Source: Proteobacteria bacterium HN_bin10 (GTDB lineage Bacteria; Pseudomonadota; Alphaproteobacteria; Caulobacterales; Aquidulcibacteraceae). Taken from it: a stretch of 47,487 nt of DNA. Each line of letters opens with the position of its first letter. Position 1 is the stretch's first letter. The stretch spans positions 1 to 47,487 of the forward strand of contig LWDN01000057.1 of NCBI GenBank assembly GCA_002083515.1, in the 5' to 3' direction. A program made the translations under genes and the position numbers. Under the pieces are notes generated by a model. That model did no database searches. It was not told the DNA's origin and saw only the letters and a list, made by a program, of their open reading frames with translations. This document shows, in pieces, positions 7,786-16,613 of this stretch.

Positions 7786-7838
7786 GTCCCTTCTCCCGTT
7801 GCACGGGAGAAGGTGTCCGCGAAGCGGACGGATGAGGG
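7786..7838. repeat. Left inverted hairpin repeat of the DUF559 unit
   Basis: It contains a hairpin CCTTCTCCC-GTTGCAC-GGGAGAAGG followed by GTCCGC-GAA-GCGGAC and GGATGAGGG. The reverse complement of the right repeat (8191-8248) has the same order of parts (CCTTCTCCCC hairpin, a variable middle, GGATGAGGGG). It starts 6 bases after the permease stop. Confidence 0.85.
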
Positions 7839-7857
7839 CAATGCGGGAGCGAGAAGG

Positions 7858-8190
7858 ATGACACGTGACCCTGACGCGGTCCGTCGCGCGCGCGAGATGC
7901 GCAAGAACCCATCGGGCGCTGAAGAGAAGCTATGGTCGCTCCTCCGCGATCGGAGACTCAGCAGACGCAAGTTTCGCCGCCAGTATCCCGCCGGCCAGTG
8001 GGTGGTCGACTTCGCATGCCCGGCGATACGGCTCGCCATCGAGGTCGACGGACCATCACACGACTCCCCAGATCAACAGGCGTGGGATGAGTTGAAAGAA
8101 GAATTTTTGCGCGCGAATGGTTGGCGCATCCTGCGCATCAAGAATGCAGACATATCAGGCGTTCGGAGAGATCGAAGCGCAGATCATTAG
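7858..8190 (+). CDS. DUF559 endonuclease-like protein
   Basis: The 110-residue product has the DUF559/Vsr-like core: ARE.RKNPSGAEEKLWSLLR, then FRRQYPAGQWVVDF, RLAIEVDGPSH and WRILRIKNADI. VVDF plus EVDG provide the D...ExD residues of a PD-(D/E)XK-type nuclease fold. The C-terminus (after NADIS) is short. A neighbouring frame reads AFGEIEAQII, like the normal family tail, which hints at a recent frameshift. The ATG at 7858 has AGAAGG just upstream. Cellular function in the family is unclear. Confidence 0.85.
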   Translation: MTRDPDAVRRAREMRKNPSGAEEKLWSLLRDRRLSRRKFRRQYPAGQWVVDFACPAIRLAIEVDGPSHDSPDQQAWDELKEEFLRANGWRILRIKNADISGVRRDRSADH

Positions 8191-8248
8191 CCCCTCATCC
8201 GGTCTCGCTGCGCTCGACCACCTTCTCCCCATCACGGGGAGAAGGGAC
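8191..8248. repeat. Right inverted hairpin repeat of the DUF559 unit
   Basis: Begins at the base after the DUF559 stop codon with CCCCTCATCC, continues through GGTCTCGCTGCGCTCGACC and ends in the hairpin CCTTCTCCCC-ATCAC-GGGGAGAAGG. It is the inverted partner of 7786-7838, and it also lies 4 bases from the 3' end of the esterase gene, where it may serve as terminator. Confidence 0.85.
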
Positions 8249-8252
8249 GCTT

Positions 8253-9263
8253 TTAACCACTCAACGCCCTTGCTAATTTCGGCAAAAACACATCCATCCG
8301 ATAATCGACATCCATGTGATCGTCGTCGAATTCTTCGTATTCGTGCGCGATGCCGGCGGCGGCGAGCTTCTTCGCGAAGCGTCGCATGCCGAAATGAATG
8401 CGGAAATTGTCGTGATCGCCGCAATCCATGTAGATGAGCTTCAGCTTGCGCAAATTCTCGCCCAGCGTGTCGAACATCACCACCGGATCGTGCGCGAGCC
8501 AATTGGCCCAGCGCTCGGGGATGAGTTCGCCGGTGTAAGGATCGAGCGGCAGGCGCATGCTCATGAATTGCGACGGATCGGGATCGTAAAACGCGCTCTG
8601 GGCAAAATCCATCAGCGCCACCGATTCTGCAAAGCTCATCTTCTTCTTGGCGGTAAGCGCCCGCCACGCCTTCTCGATCGAGTTATCGTATTTGCGCAGA
8701 ATGTTCAGGTCTTCGAAGAACGCCGGAATGTAGAGCGCATCGAACCCCATATCGCCGCTATTGATCGAAATCGCGTGCCAGAAATCGCTGCGCGTCAGGC
8801 CGTGATAGGCCGCGCCATAGCCGCCCGACGACTTGCCGAACACGCCGCGTTTGCCCTTGCCGCCGCAACCGAAGCGGGCCTCCACAAACGGCACGATCTC
8901 ATCGCAGAGATAATCGGCGTAGCGCCCAGTCCCGGCGCTGTTGAGATATTGGTTGCCGTAGAGTTTGGTGAAGCAATCTGGGAACGCCACAACCACGCGC
9001 GGCATGCCTTCATGCGTCAGCCGGTCGAGCCGCTCGGGCACATTCTCCGAAAAGCCCTGCCAGTTGACATGCGCCAGGCCCGAGGAGGTGTAGCCCTTCA
9101 AGTCCACCAGCAGCGGCAAGCGCTCGGCCGCGCTCCAGCCGGGCGGCGTCCAGACATAGAGTTCCCGCTCGGTTGGATCGCCCAGCGGATTGCCTTGCAA
9201 AATCGCAGATTGGTGTTGCAGGCGATGCACCTCGCCGCGGGGAATGGAGTGGTCGCGTCTCAT
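8253..9263 (-). CDS. Alpha/beta-hydrolase esterase (esterase D / Fes-like, PF00756 type)
   Basis: The 336-residue product has LPLLVDLKGYTSSG, then VVVAFPDCFTKLYGNQYLN and a nucleophile elbow FGKSSGGYGA (GxSxG). A late DDDHMD supplies the likely catalytic His, and MDCGDHDNFRIH resembles the acid-residue region. There is no signal peptide, so a cytoplasmic carboxylesterase is inferred; the substrate is unknown. No Shine-Dalgarno is seen at the ATG. It is divergent from argD. Confidence 0.82.
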   Translation of the reverse strand: MRRDHSIPRGEVHRLQHQSAILQGNPLGDPTERELYVWTPPGWSAAERLPLLVDLKGYTSSGLAHVNWQGFSENVPERLDRLTHEGMPRVVVAFPDCFTKLYGNQYLNSAGTGRYADYLCDEIVPFVEARFGCGGKGKRGVFGKSSGGYGAAYHGLTRSDFWHAISINSGDMGFDALYIPAFFEDLNILRKYDNSIEKAWRALTAKKKMSFAESVALMDFAQSAFYDPDPSQFMSMRLPLDPYTGELIPERWANWLAHDPVVMFDTLGENLRKLKLIYMDCGDHDNFRIHFGMRRFAKKLAAAGIAHEYEEFDDDHMDVDYRMDVFLPKLARALSG

Positions 9264-9345
9264 GAAATGTTGATGATATGAGCGGCTTGACCTTGCAAGC
9301 GGCGCGGCTCAAAACCCCGCCTTTCCCAAATCCAGAGAGCCCTCG

Positions 9346-10539
9346 ATGAGCGCCGCCGACAGCCACATTCTTCCCGTCTATTCGCCGCCGGAGCAGATTT
9401 TCGTGCGTGGCGAAGGCTGCTGGATCTGGGACGAAAAGGGCGACAAGTATCTCGATTGCATCGCCGGCATCGCGGTGAACGCTTTCGGCCATGCGCCGCC
9501 GTTTCTGGTCAAGGCGCTGACCGAGCAAGCCGGCAAGCTCTGGCACACGTCGAACATGTTCAAGATCAAGGGCCAGGAAGAGCTCGCCGCCAAGTACACG
9601 CGCGACAGCTTCGCTGACGTCGTCTTCTTCACCAATTCAGGCACCGAGGCGATCGAAGGCGCGCTGAAAACCGCGCGCAAGTATCACACCGCCAACGGCA
9701 ATCCCGAGCGCATCGACATTATCGGCTTCCAGGGTTCGTTCCACGGCCGCTCGTATGCGGCGATCAACGCCTCCGGCAATCCGTCCTATCTTGAAGGTTT
9801 CGGCCCCCGTCTCCCCGGCTTCATTCAGATTCCGTTCGGCGACGAAGAAGCGCTGCGCAAGGCCATCGGCCCGACGACGGCGGCGCTCATCATCGAACCG
9901 ATCCAGGGCGAAGGCGGCGTGCGCGCCGTGCCGGACGAAACGCTGCGCCTCTATCGCAAGCTCGCCGACGAAAACGGCTTTCTGTTGATCTTCGACGAGG
10001 TGCAATCCGGCGCCGGGCGCAGCGGCAAGATGTGGGCGCATCAATGGTCGGGGATCACGCCGGACATCATGGCCGTAGCCAAGGGCGTCGGCGGCGGCTT
10101 TCCCATGGGCGCTTTCATGGCCAGCAAGGAAGCCGCGAAGGGCATGGTCGTTGGCGTCCACGGCACCACGTTCGGCGGCAATCCGCTGGCGATGGCGATC
10201 GGGAATGCGGCGTACGATGAATTGTCGAAGCCGGATTTCCTGGCCCATGTGAACACGGTCGCCAATCATCTCGGCCAAGCGCTTGAAGGCCTGAAGGACC
10301 GCCATCCGAGCCTGGTGGTGGAAACGCGCGGCAAGGGCCTGCTGCGTGGCCTGAAGCTCACGATCAATCCGAAAGACATCCAGGCCAAGCTGCGCGCACG
10401 CAAAGTTCTGGTCGGCGTCGCCGGCGACAACGTGCTGCGCATGGCGCCGCCTTTGGTGATCAGTGAAGCGGAAATCCGCCAGGCGATCGACGCCATCGAC
10501 GCTGTGCTGACGGAGCAAGCCGTGCAAGCGAGCGCGTGA
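9346..10539 (+). CDS. argD: Acetylornithine aminotransferase
   Basis: A 397-residue class III PLP aminotransferase. Motifs: FFTNSGTEAIEGALKTARKY, FHGRSYAAI, IIEPIQGEGGV, LIFDEVQSGAGRSG and the PLP lysine in AVAKGVGGGFPMGAF. It converts N-acetylglutamate semialdehyde to N-acetylornithine in arginine synthesis, and may also act on succinyldiaminopimelate semialdehyde. Placement directly before argF supports ArgD rather than another class III enzyme. Confidence 0.95.
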   Translation: MSAADSHILPVYSPPEQIFVRGEGCWIWDEKGDKYLDCIAGIAVNAFGHAPPFLVKALTEQAGKLWHTSNMFKIKGQEELAAKYTRDSFADVVFFTNSGTEAIEGALKTARKYHTANGNPERIDIIGFQGSFHGRSYAAINASGNPSYLEGFGPRLPGFIQIPFGDEEALRKAIGPTTAALIIEPIQGEGGVRAVPDETLRLYRKLADENGFLLIFDEVQSGAGRSGKMWAHQWSGITPDIMAVAKGVGGGFPMGAFMASKEAAKGMVVGVHGTTFGGNPLAMAIGNAAYDELSKPDFLAHVNTVANHLGQALEGLKDRHPSLVVETRGKGLLRGLKLTINPKDIQAKLRARKVLVGVAGDNVLRMAPPLVISEAEIRQAIDAIDAVLTEQAVQASA

Positions 10540-10551
10540 TGAGAGCCGTCT

Positions 10552-10650
10552 CTTGGACCGCCGGCGCCCTCGCCGGCGTTGCGGCGGTTCAATCTGCTCC
10601 GATAGAGAAAGCGGAAACGGAGTCGCCGGCGGGGGCGCCGGCGGTCCAAG
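10552..10650. repeat. Twin-hairpin inverted repeat, copy 2 (between argD and argF)
   Basis: Outer arms CTTGGACC (10552-10559) and GGTCCAAG (10643-10650) are perfectly inverted. Each contains its own hairpin: GCCGGCG-CCCT-CGCCGGC (10560-10577) and GCCGGCG-GGGG-CGCCGGC (10625-10642). The spacer holds CTCCG...CGGAG. The right arm ends one base before the argF ATG, leaving no visible Shine-Dalgarno. Confidence 0.9.
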
Positions 10651-10651
10651 A

Positions 10652-11581
10652 ATGACCCCCCGCCACTTCCTCGACATCGCCTCGCTCTCGCGCGAAGAGC
10701 TGCGCGCCATCCTCGACGAAGCGCTGACCCGCAAGGCCGCGCGCATCGATTGGCCGAAGGCCAAGCCCGACGAAGACAAGCCGCTCGACGGCTACGCGCT
10801 GGCGATGATTTTTCAGAAGAACTCGACGCGCACGCGTGTCTCGTTCGAGATCGGCATGCATCAGCTTGGCGGGCAGAGCATCGTCCTGAACGCCAACGAC
10901 ACCCAACTCGGCCGCGGCGAGACCGTCGAAGACACCGCGCGCGTGCTTTCGCGCATGGTCGATTGCGTCATGATCCGCGCCAACAACCACCAGGACGTGC
11001 TCGATTTCGCCGCCGCAAGCGATGCGCCGGTGATCAACGGCCTCACCGACCTCTCGCACCCCTGCCAGATCGTCGCCGACATCATGACTATCGAGGAATG
11101 GTCGGGCGATATCGCCGGCAAGACCATCACCTGGCTGGGCGATGGCAACAATGTCTGCACTTCGTTCATTCACGCCGCAGAGAAGCTCGATTTCAAGCTG
11201 CGCATAGCGACGCCGCCGAACTATGCGCCGCGCGGCCAAGAACTTGCGGTGGCGAAGGCAGCTGGCGCAGACATCGAGGCGCATCACGATGCCGCGAAGG
11301 CCGTCGAAGGCGCCGATGTCGTCGTCACCGACACCTGGGTGTCGATGGGCGATAGCGACAAGGACGCTCGCATGGCGGCGCTGCCGCCTTACGCCGTTGA
11401 CGAAACGATGATGGCGCGCGCCTCCAAGGACGCGCTCTTTCTGCATTGCCTGCCGGCGCATCGCGGCGAGGAAGTGACGGCCGCGGTGATCGACGGCGAA
11501 CGCTCGGCCGTGTGGGACGAAGCCGAGAACCGCATCCATGCGCAGAAAGCAGTGCTGCTCTGGTGCCTGGGGAAACTGTGA
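10652..11581 (+). CDS. argF: Ornithine carbamoyltransferase
   Basis: The 309-residue product begins MTPRHFLDIASLSREELRAI. It has the carbamoyl-phosphate motif STRTRVSFE, HPCQ and the ornithine-binding HCLPAHRGEEV. It makes citrulline from ornithine and carbamoyl phosphate. The start at 10652 is the conserved one; upstream in-frame codons are repeat sequence. No ribosome-binding site is visible because the twin-hairpin repeat abuts the ATG, so initiation may depend on coupling or on the RNA structure. Confidence 0.95.
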   Translation: MTPRHFLDIASLSREELRAILDEALTRKAARIDWPKAKPDEDKPLDGYALAMIFQKNSTRTRVSFEIGMHQLGGQSIVLNANDTQLGRGETVEDTARVLSRMVDCVMIRANNHQDVLDFAAASDAPVINGLTDLSHPCQIVADIMTIEEWSGDIAGKTITWLGDGNNVCTSFIHAAEKLDFKLRIATPPNYAPRGQELAVAKAAGADIEAHHDAAKAVEGADVVVTDTWVSMGDSDKDARMAALPPYAVDETMMARASKDALFLHCLPAHRGEEVTAAVIDGERSAVWDEAENRIHAQKAVLLWCLGKL

Positions 11582-11605
11582 CGGAATGATGCTGCGTCGA
11601 ACGAA

Positions 11606-11688
11606 GGTTGGAGCGCGGGCTTCCAGCCCGCATGCACCCAACGCACCACAAGCGGAAAATTGCGCGCCCGGAGGCGCGCGCTCCCACC
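11606..11688. repeat. Twin-hairpin inverted repeat, copy 3 (between argF and hslO)
   Basis: Outer arms GGTTGGAGC (11606-11614) and GCTCCCACC (11680-11688) with inner hairpins GCGGGCT-TCC-AGCCCGC (11615-11631) and GCGCGCC-CGGA-GGCGCGC (11662-11679). The two inner stems differ from each other, yet each is self-complementary. The geometry is the same as in copies 1 and 2. Confidence 0.88.
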
Positions 11689-11723
11689 TCCAAAAGCCAG
11701 CGCTTCACCCCACTCCTCGGTCA

Positions 11724-11749
11724 CCTCCCCTCGCGGGGAGGGGAAGTTG
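11724..11749 (+). promoter_or_regulatory. Hairpin holding the hslO ribosome-binding site
   Basis: CCTCCCC (11724-11730), loop TCGC, GGGGAGG (11735-11741), then GGAAG and the TTG start at 11747. The only Shine-Dalgarno of hslO is therefore the 3' strand of a 7-base-pair stem. This could restrain translation until the stem opens; the base-pairing is seen, the regulation is inferred. Confidence 0.5.
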
Positions 11750-12636
11750 AGCCGCGACGACCTCATCGCGCCCTTCTCGCTCGACGCCGCGCCGGTGCGC
11801 GGGCGCATCGCCCGCATTGCACGCGGCGCGCTCGATCCGATCCTGCATCGCCACGACTATCCGCGCCCCGTTGCGCTTCTGCTGGGCGAAGCGCTGACGC
11901 TCGCGGCTTTGGTCGGATCGCTGCTGAAAACCGAAGGTCGCCTCGTCGTCCAGGCGCAGGGCGAAGGCGTGGTTCCGCTCTTGGTCGCCGAACACGCCGG
12001 CGGCGGCTTGCGCGGCTATGCGCGTCTCGCTGAAGGCGCAGCAGAAAAGCTTGCGGGCGCGCACCGCATGACCCCCAAGGACTTGCTTGGCGCCGGCAGC
12101 CTCATTCTGACCCTCGATCTCGGCGAAGACACGACGCCATTTCAGGGCGTCGTGCCGCTCGAGGGCGATACTCTGGCGCAGTGCGCCGAAGCCTACTTTC
12201 GCACCAGCGAACAGACCGACACCGGCATCCGCCTTGCCGTCGGCGAAGTCATCAGCGGCTCCGGGCCTTCGCAATGGCGCGCCGGCGGCGTGCTGATGCA
12301 GCGCATCGCCGGCGACGCGGCGCGCGGCGACACGCAGGAGGATTGGCGCCGCGCTTCGATGCTTTTTGAAACGCTGACCGACGAAGAGCTGATCGATCCC
12401 GCCTTACCCGCCGATCGCCTACTCTATCGCCTCTTTCACGAAGAAGGCGTGCGTATGGGAGACCCTACGCCGCTCGATGATCGCTGCAGCTGCAGCGCCG
12501 AACGCCTCACCAATGTCATGAAGACGTTTCCAAAGGCCGAGATCGTCGATTTGATCGAGCCCGACGGCAAGGTGCATGCGCGCTGCCAGTTCTGCGCGCG
12601 GGAGTATTTGATTGATCCGACGCAAGTAAGCGGAGT

Positions 12637-12640
<4 letters not shown>
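11747..12640 (+). CDS. hslO: Hsp33 redox-regulated chaperone
   Basis: The product (297 residues) starts at TTG 11747 as M-SRDDLIAPFSLDAAPVRGR, matching the family N-terminus. It carries the C-terminal zinc/redox switch CSC (DDRCSCSAERL) and CQFC (HARCQFCAREYLID). Hsp33 is a holdase activated when those cysteines oxidise and zinc is lost. Upstream in-frame codons are repeat-derived, so the longer frame is not believed. The gene follows argD-argF, an order familiar in alphaproteobacteria. Confidence 0.93.
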
Positions 12641-13335
<695 letters not shown>

Positions 13336-13349
13336 GGCGGTCTCGAGCC

Positions 13350-14036
13350 CTACTCCGAGGCGTCGCCGCGCGGCCGCTGCGCCGCGATTTCTTCGCCGGT
13401 GACGAGAAAGTGGATGTACTCGGCAATGTTGGTGCCGTGGTCGCCGATGCGCTCGAGGTTCTTGGCGATGAACAGCAAGTGCGCGCACGAGCTGATCGTG
13501 CGCGGATCCTCGATCATGTAAGTCAGCAATTCGCGGAACAGCGAATTGTAGTGCGCGTCGATGTTGTCGTCCGAATTCCAGACATTGATCGCCGCCTGCA
13601 CGTCCTTCTCTGCATAGGCGTCGAGCACCTGCTTCAGGTGCGCCGCCGCGATGTTGCCCATGCGTTCGACGCTGCGCGTCAACTGGATCGGCTCTTCCTG
13701 GTTGAGGATGAGGGCGCGCTTGGCGATGTTCTTGGCCAGATCGCCGACCCGCTCCAGCTCGCCGGCGATGCGCCAAGCTGTCAGCACCACGCGAAGATCG
13801 CTCGCCATCGGCTGGCGCAATGCGAACAGCTTGATCGCGCGCTTCTCGATGTCGCGCTGCGCCGCGTCGATCTTGGGATCGCGCTGGATCACCACTTGCG
13901 CCAATTCGGTGTCGCGGCGGGTCACAGCCAACAACGCATCGTTGATGGCGGTTTCGGCCAAGCCGCCCATGCGGGCGACTTCCTGCGCGATGGCTTCGAG
14001 CTCCTCGGAGAACGCCTTGACAGTGTGCTCAGCCAT
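13350..14036 (-). CDS. phoU: Phosphate-specific transport accessory protein PhoU
   Basis: The 228-residue product contains the two PhoU metal-binding repeats, ELERVGDLAKNIAKR and NLERIGDHGTNIAE, the E...R.GD.A.NIAE pattern of the three-helix bundles. PhoU links the Pst transporter to PhoR and dampens Pho signalling. Start at 14036 (MAEHTVKAF) with AAGG upstream; an in-frame TTG five codons earlier is less likely. Confidence 0.95.
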   Translation of the reverse strand: MAEHTVKAFSEELEAIAQEVARMGGLAETAINDALLAVTRRDTELAQVVIQRDPKIDAAQRDIEKRAIKLFALRQPMASDLRVVLTAWRIAGELERVGDLAKNIAKRALILNQEEPIQLTRSVERMGNIAAAHLKQVLDAYAEKDVQAAINVWNSDDNIDAHYNSLFRELLTYMIEDPRTISSCAHLLFIAKNLERIGDHGTNIAEYIHFLVTGEEIAAQRPRGDASE

Positions 14037-14082
14037 GATCGCCTTTAGCAACGCTCTCGCATCTCTTCCAATTTCGGCTCAA

Positions 14083-14934
14083 TCAGCCGAATCTACCGGT
14101 AATGTAGTCCTGCGTACGCGTATCGCGAGGCTTGGTGAATATTTCCTCTGTCGCGCCCGTCTCCACCAGCGTTCCCAAATGGAAGAACGCGGTCTTTTGC
14201 GACACCCGCGCCGCCTGCGCCATCGAGTGGGTCACGATGATGATGCAATAATTCTCGCGCAGTTCGTCGATCAGCTCCTCGATCTTGGCGGTGGCGATCG
14301 GATCGAGCGCCGAGCAGGGTTCGTCCATCAGAATGATGTCGGGGTTGACCGCCACCGTGCGGGCGATGACCAGGCGCTGCTGCTGACCGCCGGACAAGCC
14401 GGTGCCCGGCTGCGCCAAACGGTCCTTCACCTCGTCCCAAAGTCCGGCGCGGCGCAGCGACCGTTCAACAATGCCGTCCATGTCCGCCTTCGACTTGGCC
14501 ATGCCGTGAATGCGCGGGCCGTAGGCGACATTGTCATAGATCGACTTCGGAAACGGATTGGGCTTCTGGAACACCATGCCCACCCGCGTACGCAGCACCA
14601 CCGGATCGACATTCTTGGCGTAGGCGTCCTTGCCCTCGATCTTGATCTCGCCGCTGACGCGGCAATTGTCGATGGTGTCGTTCATGCGATTGAAGCAGCG
14701 CAGGAACGTTGTCTTGCCGCAGCCAGAGGGGCCGATGAAGGCGGTCACCGCGCGGTCCGGGATGTCCATCGACACGTCGAACAGCGCCTGCTTATCGCCG
14801 TAGAAAACATTCACGTCGCGGGCGGCGATCTTAACCGGCGCACCCGTGAGCGTGCCGGCGCCGTTCTTGACGATTGGCGCGGTCATGGCCGGGCTGCTCA
14901 TGGCGCGTTCCGATCCGGCGGCTGAGAATTCCAT
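14083..14934 (-). CDS. pstB: Phosphate ABC transporter ATP-binding protein PstB
   Basis: An ABC ATPase with Walker A GPSGCGKTT, signature LSGGQQQR and Walker B IILMDEPCSALDP. The PstB-specific FLRCFNRMND, VGMVFQKPNPFPKSIYDN and C-terminal RTQDYITGRFG are present. It would energise phosphate import with PstC/PstA. Several N-terminal starts are possible (14934 or 14901); 14934 has AAGGGG upstream. The permease genes pstC and pstA that normally adjoin are missing here. Confidence 0.94.
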   Translation of the reverse strand: MEFSAAGSERAMSSPAMTAPIVKNGAGTLTGAPVKIAARDVNVFYGDKQALFDVSMDIPDRAVTAFIGPSGCGKTTFLRCFNRMNDTIDNCRVSGEIKIEGKDAYAKNVDPVVLRTRVGMVFQKPNPFPKSIYDNVAYGPRIHGMAKSKADMDGIVERSLRRAGLWDEVKDRLAQPGTGLSGGQQQRLVIARTVAVNPDIILMDEPCSALDPIATAKIEELIDELRENYCIIIVTHSMAQAARVSQKTAFFHLGTLVETGATEEIFTKPRDTRTQDYITGRFG

Positions 14935-15046
14935 GACGTGCAACCCCTTGCCGCCGCGCTCGCACGCAGCGATTCGACCCATCCTCGTTTGCCGCCGTGT
15001 CTATGGGAGTTCCATGACACTGATGTGAAACGCCCCCCGCGCAACG

Positions 15047-16372
15047 TCAGCCCTCCTCCGCCAATTCGACATAAGCCGCGAAGGCCGACCCCCGCCCCGG
15101 CTGACTTTCCACCAAGAGCCCGCCTCGATGGCGATTGACGATATGCTTGACGATGGCAAGCCCCAGCCCGGTGCCGCCGCGTTCGTCGCCGGTCTCGCGC
15201 TCGACCCGGAAGAAGCGCTCGCCCAGACGGGGCAGATAGCGGCGAGAGACACCGGGGCCAGAATCCTCGACCCGGACGTAAGCGTATGACCGGTTGGCGG
15301 CGGCGGCCGGGGTCAGAAGCGCGACGCGACCCGCCTCGTCCCAGCGCCGGCCAGCCGCCGCCGCGACCTCCTCGCGGTCTCCAGAAGCGGCGATTTCGAC
15401 GGTCACTACCCCGCCTTCGGGCGCGTACTTCACGGCGTTGTCGACCAGGTTTTGCACCACTTGCGTGAGTTGGAAGCGCTCGCCAACCACCATCACCGGC
15501 GCTTCGGGCGATTTCAGCTGCAGCCTGATCTTTCGTTCTCGGACCAGAGGCGCGGCCGCGTCTGCGACTTCATGCGCCACACTGGCGAGATCGGCGCGGT
15601 CCGACGGCGGCACGTGCTCGTCCAGCTCAATGCGCGACAGCGATAAGAGATCGTCGATCAGGCGGCGCATACGATCGGCCTGCACCTGCATCATCGCCAG
15701 AAACCTGTCGCGATCGGCAGCGTTGTCGCGCGCCGGCCCGGACAGCGTTTCGATCAGAAGCGTCAGCGACGCGAGCGGCGTGCGAAGTTCGTGGCTGGCG
15801 TTGGCCAGGAAATCCGCGCGCAATCGTTCGGTGCTGATTCTGGCGGTTTGATCGTGAAAAACCAGCATGGCCGCGCGCTCGGCGCCGCGATTGACCGGCG
15901 CCACATAGCACCGGGTAAAGCGATCCACTTGCGCCGCCGTTTCGTATTCCACCGCGCGCGCCTGCCCCTCGCACACCGCTCCCTGCACCGCTTCGAGGAC
16001 GTCCGGATGGCGCAAGATCGATGTCAAGAACTGACCGCGCGGCTCAAATTGCATCTGCGCGCGCGCGGCGGCGTTGGCGCCGACAATGCGCGAGTCGGCG
16101 CTCACCAGCAGCGCCGCGTCGGGGAGCGCGTCGAGCAACGGCGCGAATTCCGCGAGACCGGGCTCTGCTCGCTCATCGCCAGCGGACGCAATGGTGAACC
16201 GGCGGCTCTCGCGCATCGCCCAATAGCAGGCCGCGCCCGCCAGCATCATCAGCACAGCGGCCCAGGCGCTGGTCGAAAACGCCAGCAGAGCCGCCACGCC
16301 GGCCAGCCCGGCAGCCACCCAAGCCGCCGCCGGCGCTCGGTCCAAAACCGGAACGAGACGGTTTGTCGCCAT
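15047..16372 (-). CDS. phoR: Phosphate regulon sensor histidine kinase PhoR
   Basis: The 441-residue product has two N-terminal membrane helices (about residues 12-55), a PAS-like region (LLDALPDAALLVSADSRIVG), the H-box FLANASHELRTPLASL with phospho-His near residue 194, an N-box (QNLVDNAVKYAP) and ATP-lid glycine motifs (VEDSGPGV, GGTGLGLAIVKHIV). Gene position with phoU and phoB identifies it as PhoR. The start at 16372 is the first ATG before the membrane helices. The gap to pstB is 112 bases. Confidence 0.92.
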   Translation of the reverse strand: MATNRLVPVLDRAPAAAWVAAGLAGVAALLAFSTSAWAAVLMMLAGAACYWAMRESRRFTIASAGDERAEPGLAEFAPLLDALPDAALLVSADSRIVGANAAARAQMQFEPRGQFLTSILRHPDVLEAVQGAVCEGQARAVEYETAAQVDRFTRCYVAPVNRGAERAAMLVFHDQTARISTERLRADFLANASHELRTPLASLTLLIETLSGPARDNAADRDRFLAMMQVQADRMRRLIDDLLSLSRIELDEHVPPSDRADLASVAHEVADAAAPLVRERKIRLQLKSPEAPVMVVGERFQLTQVVQNLVDNAVKYAPEGGVVTVEIAASGDREEVAAAAGRRWDEAGRVALLTPAAAANRSYAYVRVEDSGPGVSRRYLPRLGERFFRVERETGDERGGTGLGLAIVKHIVNRHRGGLLVESQPGRGSAFAAYVELAEEG

Positions 16373-16613
16373 GGTGTCCGGCTTAGGTCGCCAGCCCGGG
16401 GTCGCGCAAGCGAGCCGGCGCCATTCGCCGACGGAATCCGCCGTTTCGTCGTACCGGCAGGCCCGCCGCATCCAAAAACGCAACCGTCGGCATCCCAGGA
16501 ACGACAGGTACCGGCGGCCAACCCCAAGGGATGGGTTAATATTATCGATTTTCAATACAGATTTGTTGACTTTCGAGAAATCGAGGACTAGAGCCGCCAA
16601 AGTGAGGGACTTG

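Larger units (their letters stand above)
7786..8248 (+). mobile_element. Repeat-bounded DUF559 unit
   Basis: The DUF559 gene lies between two inverted copies of a roughly 55-base hairpin repeat, with almost nothing else inside: 19 bases before its start and none after its stop. The unit sits between genes unrelated to it. This looks like a small mobilisable cassette or a repeat-associated nuclease gene. No transposase or target duplication was identified, so mobility is inferred. Confidence 0.5.
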
